DNA of 64,000 nucleotides, taken from assembly GCA_034440615.1 (NCBI GenBank), contig JAOTOM010004052.1, positions 151,190 through 215,189 on the forward strand, written 5' to 3'. Position numbers and translations under genes: made by a program. Shown in pieces: positions 32,681 to 45,207 of the stretch; within the stretch, counting starts at the first letter, position 1; each line of letters begins with the position of its first letter. The notes under the pieces were generated by a model. It had not been told where the DNA came from. It was given only the letters and a program-made list of their open reading frames with translations, and did no database searches. Origin of the DNA: Ashinkailepas kermadecensis (Eukaryota > Arthropoda > Thecostraca > Neolepadidae).

Positions 32681-34149
32681 CAGCGTGTTGAATGGTGCGC
32701 TGGGTGTGTGTAACAAAGTTAGTTTTTGGGGGCACCTTAATTCCATAAATTCAGCCCCCTCCCCACAGTTCGACTGGCGCGGTTGTAACAATGTTAGATA
32801 TAACTATACCGTGCGGCACTCATCGTTCGAGAATACGCCGTTATATAACGCCGCGTGTCGCGTGAATCATGCCACCACTGTCGACGGCCGGCTGGATGCG
32901 TCTTAATGCATGTTATGACTTACGGCCGATACCTGAGCCACCGACGACGACTCTGCATCCTGACTAGACAGCTTCGGAATGCCACTGTCGACTGCAGGCA
33001 AGAAATGCTTATCAAATGTTATGGGTTATGTTTGCGATCCGAGCCGAACAGAGACGACTCTGATCTGAGCTGACATGGGATGTCTCTGATATCTCTGAGA
33101 TAGAGACAGCACGCCCGCCTGCAGTACAGTGCACGGGGTTCAGAGCGAGCCATTGTGCTCTCTGGACGCCAGTTCATGAGTGAGTGAGTGAGTGAATTTT
33201 GCCAGCCTGCCACCGTGTGGTGATGTCGGCTGTCTCCGGTAGTGTGTAGATGAATGTGGTGGTGGGTTATGGTTTATGGAACAACGTGGTCGGGGGTAGA
33301 AGGAATATGATAGGTAAGGTTGACTTGAAGTAAGGTGCCGAAGTTAGGTAGTTGAAGATGACAGAGTAGAGCTGGGTAGGGGTGTGATGGGCTGTCCTGA
33401 AGTTGAGGCTGAAGGTTGTTCAGATGCTGAAGAAGGCGCAGTAGTGGCGAATGACGAGAAGAGAAGCAGTCCGGACGGTGCTGCTTGGGGTATGGGGTGC
33501 AGAGGGGGGGGGGTCATCGCCGTTTTTGGGTGAACATTGCAAGAAACATATATGCACTTAGGGGATCATGGATTTTTTTTTTTTTTCCTTGATATATGTA
33601 TGTATGCGTATACATATTCGTTTTTTTCCCCCCATGTCTTTTTGTTCCGCCGGCCGTGGGATGAGCAAACCCCTGCGCGCGCAGTCAGTCATGTGACGTG
33701 TTGTGGGCTGATCACGTGGTATGGGCGTTGTCTAGTTACCTCGGACGGAGCCGGGAGATCTGACTCTCTTGTCACCGAGCGTTCGAGGCGGGCAGTCGTC
33801 ACTAGGCGGGCGGCTAGCCGCCCTGGCTCACCACTGGAGGTATGTCTGAGATACGTCTGGGCGAGACTGATAGAAATCGTAGCGTGTGTGAAGCTGTTGC
33901 ACCTGTCTATCAAGATGCAGCTATATTATTAACGCCTTTATCACGCCGCGCCATTAATGTCTGAAATATTGTGGCATTTGACTGTTGACAAACAGCCCAA
34001 TATAAAAGTGCTAGATTTGGAGGTGCCTGTCAAGATGTGAAGATCAGAGCTCTGAGATGGAAGCTTATAGCTGTTGAATTTATACCCGGGGTCTTAAATA
34101 TCGCAAACGCGTGGTCCATAGACTATTCACGTAGCCAAATGAAGTTTTT
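32681..34149. other. interruption within the MULE relic
   Basis: About 1.4 kb separating the two halves of the relic. It has a T-rich run at 33573-33588 and GAGTGAGTGAGTGA near 33179. Nothing coding was recognised. Confidence 0.4.
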
Positions 34150-34910
34150 CCCCAACAGAGAGGGGGAGAAAAAGACTTCTCTACATGGGAGAAGGTGGTG
34201 TGCCACCACCTGCGACCCTCATCAGCCTGTGCACAGCACACTTCAGCCATCAGGTGTCCTTTGCCATGACCGTCCGCCTTGGCGGAAAGAAAAGGACGGA
34301 GAGACAGCAGTCGATGTGGCTGTTCGTACGGATGCAGCAGTCGCCAACGCTAGACGGGCTTGACCGCCTCTTTCAGTGTGTGTGCAAGCTCCTGCTGTTG
34401 CGGAGCATCCCCGACCTGGGCATCAAGTTGCACAAATCAGACGAGCTCACGGACGACACCGAACGAGAGTCAAAACCACCCGAGGATGCAGCAGCCAAGT
34501 GGAAGTCATACCGGCGTAGCACAGAGTCCGGGAAGCGCTTTGAAGCCCTGAAGCAGGCAATCGAAGAACATGTGAACCTCCAACACAGTGGCGAAATCAT
34601 TAACACTACCTTGTACCTCGCCGCTGATGGATTATCTGCTCTCACCTGTGATGGCCATCGCCCGTTGTGGACGCGGCTCATCACGTTCCATCCGATCTCC
34701 AACACGGCGGTGAATCGTGGATGAAGACGATCAAAAGGCAGATCCTCCTGGGCAAGAAACAGTTGCCGCCTGGAGATCTCATCGAGCTGCTCCTGGAAGA
34801 TGCGACCGCTCGCAAGAAAGAGACGCTGATCCCACCGAACAGAATGCAACACAGTAGGAAGACAGCGAGTAACAAAGACGATGTCGAGAGGCACTGGAGG
34901 CGAAGATAAA
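34150..34910 (+). pseudogene. MULE-like transposase relic, C-terminal part
   Basis: Open from about 34185 to 34724, with TAHFSHQVSFAMTVRLGGK, then LFQCVCKLLLLRSIPDLG. It ends ISNTAVNRG at a stop and continues in frame as MKTIKRQILLGKKQLPPG. From remembered animal MULE transposases this is the segment after the second catalytic Asp, and the expected acidic residue near NTAV appears lost. The family call is moderate; the reading frame is plain. Confidence 0.45.
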
Positions 34911-36241
34911 AACGACAAAAAACTACATATCGACACAAAAAAAGCTCTTGTTCCGAATGGGATGAATGAGAGCGTCGGGCTCAGGCAGCCATCTTATCAG
35001 GAAACTCCGCATGGCGTCACCGGATTCGAGGCACAGTCTGAAACGGAAGAAAAGACCAGGTTAGGAGAACGAAAGACCAAGTCAGCCACCGACAGCTCGG
35101 CATCCGACGACCAACCGGTCGTTGATGTCGAAGATGAAGCGTGCGAGGAAACGTCACACGCAGCCAGAGAAGCGCCTCTAATGCCTTTAAGGTGGGTCCT
35201 CTGATCTTGTTGGACTTTGGACTCGTTGCAGATGTTGCAGATCATACTCATAAATGAATATCATGGATTTTATGTTCGCAACAGGAGCACCTGGCAGTGA
35301 ATTCAGCGCCGACCTTCGGGTATGTGATGCTGATGAGATCAGTCATGGTAACACTATGGGGCATGGGTGTGGAGGAGTGCGTTATGTAACTTTAAGTGAA
35401 CTGTGCTGGATAGGCTGGGGCAGATAGTTTCTTTGGGACTGTGATATGGTATTGATTGGGATGTGTCGGTGTCGTTTTTATCGCCTTATATTATCCCTGT
35501 ATAGGCTGAACATGGATGGCCCCCGTGATTCTTATTAAGTCTGTTCACTTTATGGCTACCCAAGTTAGTACAATGTTCTCGCAGATACACCGCCAAGGCA
35601 TTCAAACTGTCCGCTGGCTTTCACATCTCTGCAGTACTTAGGAGTCACTACTTATATTCGCTAAAATTAGGTGAATAAGTGCCAGTATGAGCAGCATGGT
35701 AGTACCAGCAATGAGCTTCGAGTTCACTGAACGTCGCAGGTCGGAACCAGTGAAGTTCGTCTAAGCGTTTTTCCCGCTATTCACAGGCCCGAGTGACAGC
35801 AACAAACACTGCGGAGGTTGTTTGGATGCCGCTGCATCTTCTGCTCCGCCACACTGCCAAACGTTTTACGCCGAAACTGAAGGTGCTGCGCCGTATCGGC
35901 GCCCCGGCACTGCACCACGTCGCCAAGCTGTAGGCATTAACAGTCGGACTGATGAATTATTCTGCTGTTGTTTATCTCGAGAAAGCAATTAAATGTGATG
36001 ATGTTTCTATGTTTGGTATGTGTTGAAATATGAATAGAAAACCGTTGAATATGCAATCTAAGTACATTATTTATTACCAGTGATACCATTATTATCTCTT
36101 CAACGTGAAACGACCGAGGTGATGGCAGAGATGAGTGACACTACGTTTAACAGCACCAAAACCGGCGCGAATGTAGCCCGGTGCTCAATGGAATGAAATC
36201 CGACGACTGAGTTGTGCTTTTGGTCACGACATCGACCCAAG
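34911..36241. other. intergenic region, no firm gene
   Basis: An open stretch (34881-35204) continues beyond the MULE relic without recognisable motifs. At 35777 a good acceptor (TATTCACAG) is followed by about 49 codons ending VAKL and a stop, but no partner exon was found. Confidence 0.35.
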
Positions 36242-36286
36242 CCGCTGAACTCCTGTGGCACAGGCTATATCACGGGAGTTCAGCGG
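36242..36286. repeat. 16-bp hairpin with 13-nt loop
   Basis: CCGCTGAACTCCTGTG at 36242-36257 pairs with CACGGGAGTTCAGCGG at 36271-36286 with one mismatch. Confidence 0.8.
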
Positions 36287-36523
36287 TTAAAGAGGTTCGC
36301 TGATATAGCATTAACGCGCTCAATCATTAATTGCAAGGAACACCTTCCAGCTAAAGTTCCGCATTCTATTTGATACAAAACGCTTGGCCGGGTGCGGCTA
36401 ATCTACACTTGTGTACGGTTCCAATGCTGTTTTAACTGCCGTGAAGGTGTAGACAATACTACGGACTATCTTTTGATGCAAGTTTTATGCTTTCAATATC
36501 ATCTACTTACGATGCAAATGTAA

Positions 36524-36853
36524 GTGTTCGCCAATGACGACGACGATTTAGATGGTTTTCCACAAATTGTAGCGCAACAGTTGATCTGGGGAGTTCCCGA
36601 TGCTGGTTTTAGAGCGGAGGATTGGTTGTTTGGCGGAGGTTGGTACAATTATCTGCCCCCGGGCAAATTACAAGCAGAGGGCAAGAAAAACAAAGCAAAA
36701 CTGATGTGCGGCTTGCTACGAGATCTCGCGACTCACGCCAAGCATGACCTTGTGGGATCATTTATTGACCTTGGGGAGGAGGACGAGGTCAATGTTCAGA
36801 TTTTGTCAATAGTCGGGAAATTTTGTGACTGTTTCACAAATTTTGACAGATAG
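36524..36853 (+). CDS. hypothetical 109-residue open frame
   Basis: The frame begins MFANDDDDLDGFPQIVAQQ and has an unbiased, protein-like composition with an acidic N-terminus and few low-complexity stretches. I do not recognise a family. No splice partners or polyadenylation signal were identified, so it may be a transposon remnant or chance. Confidence 0.2.
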   Translation: MFANDDDDLDGFPQIVAQQLIWGVPDAGFRAEDWLFGGGWYNYLPPGKLQAEGKKNKAKLMCGLLRDLATHAKHDLVGSFIDLGEEDEVNVQILSIVGKFCDCFTNFDR

Positions 36854-37392
36854 GTATTCATATGCATGCGAAATACGTACCAAAGTGTTCTTCGGATGTT
36901 CTCAGTCAAATGAAGTGTCATGAGTAGTGTTATGACCCATGGGGAATGCACCATGTGAGTTATAAATCCTGACATGGACCATTTTCTCAATTTGATTTAT
37001 AATGTCCATTTTTCATTTTTATCGGGTAAAGATGGCCGCTAAGTTCTAATTCCACACCGAAAAGCACTTTAGATTGGTCCAAAATTAGAAAAAGCGTATC
37101 CAAGCTCGTTAGGTCACTGACCTTCGATGACATCGGATAACTCCTTACAGCGGCAATTTGAGTTCAACGGCCTCATACATCCATAGGCCATCTGAACTGT
37201 CGTTTGGTCACACTTACTTCACGAAATGATTAAAATATACGTGGTCAGGGGTGCCTTTGACCGGAACTGGGAACCTACCTTAGGGTCCGGTCATGATGTG
37301 CGAACTACCAGCCGATAGATCATGTCAAGCTTACACTCGCACGCCCTTTTGTTGGCTGTTGGTGAATGTCTGGGCGTGTCAGTGTGCTTCAA

Positions 37393-37690
37393 CCGCCCCG
37401 GTAGCTCAGTTGGTTAGAGCGCTGGCCTGCTTTGGTCTCCCCTGTCTTGGCAAGACAGGGTTCGAGTCGCTTCACGCGCTCACGTTTAGTCCCCGGCTGG
37501 GAGGGTCAGTTGGCAACTTGTCCGATAAGGCCGGCGACGAGCTACCGGGGCGGCCGTGTCGGTGCATTAAAGGCACGTTAAACTCTCGGTCAAAATTCTG
37601 CCGTTGAACCGGAATTGGGTGGTGGGACCAGGGTCCACGCAACAAGCTCTACTTAGCAATTGGACGCTGGCTCATAAAGCCACCTCAGCA
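37393..37690 (+). mobile_element. tRNA-derived SINE-like element with inverted repeat of its tRNA head
   Basis: The head carries GGTAGCTCAGTTGGTTAGAG (A box) and GGGTTCGAGTC (B box). CCGCCCCGGTAGCTC at 37393-37407 is exactly inverted at 37539-37553. The body contains GCATTAAAGGCACGTTAAAC. The 3' limit is approximate. Confidence 0.7.
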
Positions 37691-37869
37691 AAAATTCGGA
37701 CCAAATTTATTTATTTATTTGCTTAATATCCGATTTTGTCCAGATCTTTGCCTTGGTCCTGGCCTAGGTAGTCAACGGTTGAACACGCGAGGTCATGTTC
37801 GGTATAATCAGATAGAAATTGTGTCAAGCAATACGCTGGTTTCATTGCCATGTCTCAAGTTCAACTAGA

Positions 37870-38510
37870 GGCGAAATGGCGAGCAGGGTGGCACCGCTCT
37901 CGGTAGAGGAAGATGGTGAAGTGTTGAGCAGGGTGGCACCGCTCTCGGTAGAGGAAGATGGTGAAGTGTTGATCAGGGTGGCACCACTCTCGGTAGAGGA
38001 AGATGGTGAAGTGTTGAGCCGGGTGGCACCACTCTCGGTAGAGAAAGATGGTGAAGTGTTGAGCAGGGTGGTGCCACTCTCAGTAGGGGAAGATGGTGAA
38101 GTATTGAGCAGGATGGCGCCACTCTCGGTAGGGGAAGATGGTGAAGTGTTGAGCAGGGTGGCACCACTCTCGATAGAGGAAGATGGTGAAGCGTTGAGCA
38201 GGATGGCACCACTCTCGATAGAGGAAGATGGTGAAGTGTTGAGCAGGGTGGCACCACTCTCGGTAGAGGAATATGGTGAAGTGTTGAGCAGGGTGGCGCC
38301 ACTTTCGGTAGAGGAAGATGGTGAAGTGTTGAGCAGGGTGGCACCACTCTCGGTAGAGGAAGATGGTGAAGTGTTGAGCAGGGTGGTATTACTCTCGGTG
38401 GAGGGAGATGGTGAAGTGTTGAGCAGGGTGGCACCACTCTCGGTAGAGGAAGATGGTTAAGTGTTGAGCAGGGTGGCACCACTCTCGGTAGAGGAAGATG
38501 ACGCAATGCT
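37870..38510. repeat. 45-bp minisatellite, ~14 copies
   Basis: The unit reads GTAGAGGAAGATGGTGAAGT followed by GTTGAGCAGGGTGGCACC and ACTCTCG. Because 45 is a multiple of three, one plus frame stays open for 213 codons (VAPLSVEEDGEVLSR repeated), but the opposite strand is also open (177 codons). I treat it as non-coding. Confidence 0.9.
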
Positions 38511-38879
38511 CTCGTCAGGCGACAGTTAAACCTTTGTGGAAGTTAAAAATACCTCATTCGGAAATGCTTATGCATTGACGACTCTGCCATGAATCGTTGC
38601 GGGAATCAAAAGTCATGGGTTGATGCAGCTATTTAGGCGCATTTTTACGTTTTCATGTTTTCAAAAACAGTTTCATCTTTTCTATCTGTGCTCAGAGGAC
38701 GGTACCATATAGGCTTCCCGTACACTAAGCTGTAAACAAAATGCGCCTCTCCCGGCCGAAGCTTAAGATGGTTGCCTATTCTAGCGCACGTTCGTCAAAT
38801 TATTGCTTGTAGAAGCCCTTCTGATGGTGTGTATGTTTCCTGAGTAGTCGGAAGAGGAGAATATTCTAGGAAGTGCATG

Positions 38880-39240
38880 AATTCGGCCCGGTGCCTCCGA
38901 CATCGCTACTGGAGCGGAGCGGATGCAAATGGGTGCTTGAGGAATGTTCCCCCTCGCCCATGAAACGATGCTGCCCCTCTGACCGGGAAAATGCGCCTCT
39001 CCGGGGAAGCTCGAGTGCATTCGACCCCGATCAAAGGATTGTTCAGCCAATGACACCCCTCTCAGAGGAACAAGCACACTTCGAGATGAAAATCCGCCCT
39101 CCTGAGAGAAGGCACCCTTTCAGTATGCTCGGGAGCAACCTCCCCTCCCCCGTTCATCGAATTTTCAGCCGGAGGCGCCCCTCCAGGAACTTTCGCAGTT
39201 GTGCCCCTCGAAACGAGTGCCCACCTCCATGAAAATTACT
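38880..39240. repeat. degenerate CCCCTC-rich array
   Basis: Loosely spaced phrases (TGCGCCTCTCC, ACACCCCTCTCAGAGGAA, GGCGCCCCTCCAGGAAC) about every 30-45 bp. Too diverged for a firm unit. Confidence 0.45.
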
Positions 39241-39837
39241 GGTGTCTGCCCTTCGGGCGGATCCAAGTGATTATCTACATAGTAGCGACGCGGTACGCAT
39301 AAGCCGCCCGATGACACCACACTGCTTTCTTCGCATTCCCGGACCCGTGTTGGCCCGTCTGAATTTTATGTCTGACCGTGTCCAATTCCGCTACCGTGTG
39401 ACATTACCAAATGACGTCACGGATTTCCCTCAAAGCATTTGTTTTGAGTTTCTCGGAAGCCTTTGTCAGCGGGCAATTGGCACTAGCAGACGTTCGATCG
39501 CAATGGTCAGTTGCCAATGGCCGAACAGCACCCCCGCCACCCGGCCACTGTCAGTTCGCTATTGATCGGTAAAAACTGGCCGCTCCTGTGGTGGTTCCGG
39601 TCCGTGGCTTACGCGCGTCCACCGTGTACTGATGCACCTGGCCCCGATCCCCACCCAACCCCCCTCAAACGGCGGCGGCGGCAATTGTCGGAACCGTGGG
39701 TGGCGTCACCTAGAAGGTATTGATCAGCACGACATTCCAGAGTGGCGGCCGGACGGCGGCCACTGAGACCCGCGGCGTGCACGAGGTGGGTGCACGCGGT
39801 CCGCCGCCACACGACGGGCTGCACCGCGGGCGGCTAC

Positions 39838-40450
39838 ACCAGTAGACACCAGTAGCTACACCACCGGCTGCATTACCAGCGGCTACATCACCGGCTACAC
39901 CACCGGCGACTGCACCAGCGGCTACACTACTGGCTGCATCACCACCGGCTGCATCACCATTTACAACATCACCGGCTGCATCACCAGCGGCTACATCACC
40001 GGCTACACCACCGGCGACTACACCACCGGCGACTACACCACTGACTGCATCACCAGCGGCTACATCACCGACTACACCATCGGCGACTGCACCAGCGGCT
40101 ACACTACTGGCTGCATCACCACCGGCTACATCACCGGCTACACCACCGTCGACTGCACCAGCGGCAACACCACTGACTGCATCATCAGCGGCTACATCAC
40201 CGGCTACACCACCGGCGACTGCACCAGCGGCTACACGACTGACTGCATCACCACCGGCTACATCACCGGCTACACCATCGGCGACTGCACCAGCGGCTAC
40301 ACTACTGGCTGCATCACCACCGGCTGCATCACCATTTACAACATCACCGGCTGCATCACCAGCGGCTACATAACCGACTACGCCATCGGCGGCCACACCT
40401 TCCGCGGCTGCACTACCTCTGACTGCACTGTCAGCAGTCACATCGAAACT
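39838..40450. repeat. GGCTACACCACC / GCATCACCA minisatellite (15-bp based)
   Basis: About forty imperfect 15-bp units with larger repeats of ~180 bp (ACCATTTACAACATCACCGG occurs near 39956 and 40331). The minus strand is open for 257 codons because the unit is a multiple of three. The array lies 250 bp upstream of the start codon of the MGCGGS gene. Confidence 0.88.
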
Positions 40451-40695
40451 ACCAAGCCGAACCGCAGTGCCGAGTGGATACAATTTGCGGTAGCACCGGG
40501 CGACAGTACGGCAGTGTCCGCGTGTCCGCCCACTGACCGCTGGTGACGAGCAGCACGTCAGTGACCTATGGTAGCCTTCGGTAGCCGATGGTAGCCGATG
40601 GTAGCCCGCAGTGACCTGCGCAGGAACTGACTGTTGTGGGGGCTGTGCAGGCCGTTCAGGAGAGACCGAGCTGCGAAGCGGACGTCCCGAGCGAA

Positions 40696-40783
40696 ATGGG
40701 TTGTGGCGGCTCCAGAGCAGTGGCGGCGGTACAACCGATCGACGAGGCCGGCGGACAGGTCATCACTGCGACCCAGGAGACAG
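40696..40783 (+). CDS. exon 1 of the MGCGGS gene
   Basis: ATG in good context (GCGAAATGG), 29 codons plus one base, donor GAGACAG|GTCAGA. Its last 27 nt and donor are the seed of the following 37-bp array. Confidence 0.85.
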
Positions 40784-43700
40784 GTCAGACACCAGGTCAT
40801 CACTGCCGCCCAGGAGACAGGTGAGACACCAGGTCATCACTGCCATCCACGAGACAGGTGAGACACCAGGTCATCACTGCCACCCACGAGACAGGTGAGA
40901 CACCAGGTCACCACTGTCACCCAGGAGACAGGTGAGACACCAGGTCATCGCGGTTACCCACGAGACAGGTGAGACACCAGGTCATCGCGGTCACCAACCA
41001 GACAGATTGGACACCAGGTCATCACTGCCACCCACGAGACAGGTGAGACACCAGGTCATCACTGTCACCCACCAGACAGGTGAGACACCAGGTCATCACT
41101 GTCACCCAGGAGACAGGTGAGACACCAGGTCATCGCGGTTACCCACGAGACAGGTGAGACACCAGGTCATCACTGCCACCCACGAGACAGGTCAGACACC
41201 AGGTCATCACTGCCACCCACGAGACAGGTCAGACACCAGGTCATCACTGCCACCCACGAGACAGGTGAGACACCAGGTCATCACTGTCACCCACCAGACA
41301 GATGAGACACCAGGTCATCACTGCCATCCACGAGACAGGTCGGACACCAGGTCATCACTGTCACCCACGAGACAGGTGAGACACGAGGTCACCACTGTCA
41401 CCCAGGAGACATATCAGACACCAGATCATCACTGTTACCCACGAGACAGGTGAGACATCAGGTCATCGCTGTCACCAACCAGACAGATCAGACACCAGGT
41501 CATCACTGCCGCCCAGGAGACAGGTCAGACACTAGGTCATCACTGTCTCTCGCGAAACAGGTGAGACACGAGGTCACCACTGTCACCCAGGAGACATATC
41601 AGACACCAGGTCATCACTGTCACCCACGAGACAGGTGAGACACCAGGTCATCGCTGTCACCAACCAGACAGATTAGACACCAGGTCATCACTGTCACCCA
41701 CGAGACAGGTGAGACACCAGGTCATCACTGCCGCCCAGGAGACAGGTTAGACACCAGGTCATCGCGGTCACCAACCAGACAGATTGGACACCAGGTCATC
41801 ACTGCCACCCACGAGACAGGTGAGACACCAGGTCATCACTGTCACCCACCAGACAGGTGAGACACCAGGTCATCACTGCCACCCACGAGACAGGTCGGAC
41901 ACCAGGTCATCACTGTCACCCACGAGACAGGTGAGACACCAGGTCATCACTGCTATCCACGAGACAGGTGAGACACCAGGTCATCACTGTCACCCACCAG
42001 ACAGGTGAGACACCAGGTCATCACTGCCACCCACGAGACAGGTGAGACACCAGGTCATCACTGTCACCCACGAGACAGGTGAGACACCAGGTCATCACTG
42101 CCACCCACGAGACAGGTGAGACACCAGGTCATCACTGCCACCCACGAGACAGGTGAGACACCAGGTCATCACTGCCACCCACGTGACAGTTAAGACAGCA
42201 GGTCAGCACTGTTACCCACCAGACAGGTGAGAGTATCTAGCTCAATTTGAGACGAAATGTCGAAGTGGTGGCAATCCGTCTCATCGATAAGGGAAGATGA
42301 CAACATTCTCTTGTCAGACGATGGCAATATTTCAGCTATGACTACATTCATTTCTTGACTGTATTTAGGGTGAAACGCCCGAAGTGCTACCAGTTGCAGA
42401 ATTGTGTAGCTGCAAGACACGAGTCACAACATCAGTCGCGAGCCACGGTATCCGTCATGAGCCAAATTACCAGTCACGAGCACACTGCTATCCATGGACA
42501 TTGTGCTATCACCTGGCGTCACAGTACCATTCACGGGCCACAGTACCGATCGCGGGCCACATTACCAGTTACGGGCCACAGTACCAGTCACGGGCCACAT
42601 TACCAGTTACGGGCCACAGTACCAATTATGGACCACAGAACAAGTCACGGGCCAAAGTACCGGTCACGGGTCACAATACCAGTCACGGGCCACAGTACCA
42701 GTCACGAATCGCAGTATCAGTCACGAATCACAGTACTCTGCGTCCGCATTGCAGGGTGTTTATGGAGTTAGTATTCGGTACTTAGACACCATGTACATTC
42801 CAGCGTACTATGTAGCACTGGGCATTATATAGTAATGCGTACTGCATAGCAGAACATCGTAACGCTACATAATACTATAGGGCACTGCGAAGGCACACAC
42901 CACAGGTGCTGGCTGCATCACCACGCGTCGGCTGCAGTACCAGGTGCCTGCGGTACATGTTGCCGTCGTGCAATGCCTGGTACAGGACTGCAGTACCAGG
43001 TACATGCGGTACATGTTGCCTTCGTGCAGCACCCGGTACAGGACTGCAGTACCAGGTACTTGCGGTACATGTTGACTTCGTGCAGTACCTGATGCAGGAT
43101 TGCAGTACCAGGTACTTGCGGTACATGTTGCCTTCGTGCAGCATCCGGTACAGGACTGCAGTACCAGGTACTTGCGGTACATGTTGACTTCGTGCAGTAC
43201 CTGATGCAGTACCAGGTACATGCGGTACATGTTGCCTTCGTGCAGCACCCGGTACAGGACTGCAGTACCAGGTACTTGCGGTACATGTTGACTTCGTGCA
43301 GTACCTGATGCAGGATTGCAGTACCAGGTACATGCGGTACATGTTGCCTTCGTGCAGCACCCGGTACAGGACTGCAGTACCAGGTACTTGCGGTACATGT
43401 TGACTTCGTGCAGTACCTGATGCAGGACTGCAGTACCAGGTACTTGCGGTACATGTTGCCTTCGTGCAGCATCCGGTACAGGACTGCAGTACCAGGCAGG
43501 GGCTCCAAAATGTTCGGGAGCGTTCAATGCATGCAGCCTGAATCTGAACCCAGACAACCTGGTGGTTGGAAGGACCCGGTCGGTAGGATACCATGCTAAG
43601 ATCGTTAAAATAAAAAGTGATTGGAAGCGATCACGCCATCTTGGGGGAGGGCTTGATCACTCCACAAAGCATATAAAGCTGCTGTGCCGGGTACGAACCG

Positions 43701-45116
43701 GCGGCAACGAACCCCACCCACGTGCATTCATCAAGCAAGGAAACACACTGTGTTGAACACAATGGCCGCGCACGCTTCGGTCGTCAAACTGAGCCAGTTA
43801 GACAGCAGCATAAGACAAACAATGGAGTCTGGTCTATAGTTGTGCCGCACGCTACCGTTGTAGCATGGCAGCAGACGCTTCACTCCAGCAGCAAACCAGA
43901 GCTTTCCCTTGGGTGTTCGAAAGTGGTCCGAGGCGGCCAGATCTGGAGCAAGAACACCAACACGTTCCTTTCGCTCTTTAAGAGTAGTGGCGTCAAACCT
44001 CTTTAAGGTCTTGATTTCTTTGCTCGAGTAGCTACCCACCGAACCTGGCTGCGCCAGCACCAGTTCCTGTCTTCCTTCCATATCTGACCGTAACCTCTTT
44101 CGCCCGCCAGACTTTCTGCGTATTTTACAACATTTTGGGAGAATCTGTGTCTTATTGACGTCGATACAATCGCCACTGGAGCTGTTCGCAGGTCAGTTCC
44201 TGCCACATTGATGGAAGATGAAGCGTCATTTGACGTCACTTCCAGAGTTATCGCCAGAGTCAGCGTGCTGTAAATTGACTGCCGGCTGTGTTTCAGACAA
44301 CGGCATCAAGAATGGTCTGGGGATGATGCCGAACACTGCGCAGGACGCGCGTGCCCCTAACGGACACCCGATAGACCAGCCGGACCTGTCGAGCACTCCT
44401 CTGAACCCCGGCAGTCCACTCCAGCCGCTGCCGGTCAAACAAGGTCAGTCACGTGAAAAAAAAGAAAGAAGAAAAGTCAGTCACGTGACAGTGTCACTCA
44501 TATCTTCACACAGGTGACCCGCTACCAGTCAAACAAGGTCAGTCCCGTGACAGCGTCACTCATGCCTTCACACAGGTGACCCGCTACCGGTCAAACAAGG
44601 TAGATCACCTACACGCGTCCACAAGGCATACTTGTGGTAGCCAATCGGACTGGCGGAGCGAAGGTCCAGCCTATGCATCTCGGCTTACCATCCAGCTTAG
44701 AAGAACGTTAAGCGATAGCCTTAGCGAGGGTCCAGCCTACTTCTTGGTTGACCATCCAGCTGAGAAGCATGTTAAGCGATTGTCCTGTAGTGTTGCGCAG
44801 ATATTTGACGGGCTGGTTGTGTTACGCAGATCGGTTCCAGTCCTGCCAGTTTCGAAGCATCCGTTTGAGAAGCACCACCCACGTAAAGGTGCTGTGCCAT
44901 GCTCCTGAGGACCGATTATATACCATTGGCGTGTATTTACCTGATCCACCGTGACCGCCTTTTCGTTTGAGATGTGTGATGAATGCTGCTGCTAAAACAT
45001 ATACAGGTGCTATCTCCCCTGTTCTGGAAACATGTCGCGTGGCGATTTATTGCATTAGTTAGGAAGGGGAATACATATATTACATTTATTGTTAAGTACA
45101 TAGATAAACACACACA

Positions 45117-45207
<91 letters not shown>

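Noticed and set aside
37819..38460. 213-codon open frame of 15-residue repeats
   Set aside because: The 45-bp unit is a multiple of three and the opposite strand is also open for 177 codons, so length alone is not evidence of coding.
39710..40483. 257-codon minus-strand Ala/Gly/Val/Asp-rich frame
   Set aside because: Product of a 15-bp based minisatellite; no start context, splice partner or family.
40784..42235. CRISPR-like regular array
   Set aside because: Repeats are contiguous with no unique spacers, the unit comes from an exon, and the DNA is eukaryotic.
42865..43594. Overlapping 196-239 codon Cys/Tyr/Thr-rich minus-strand frames
   Set aside because: Three registers of the 56-bp array; typical repeat artefact.
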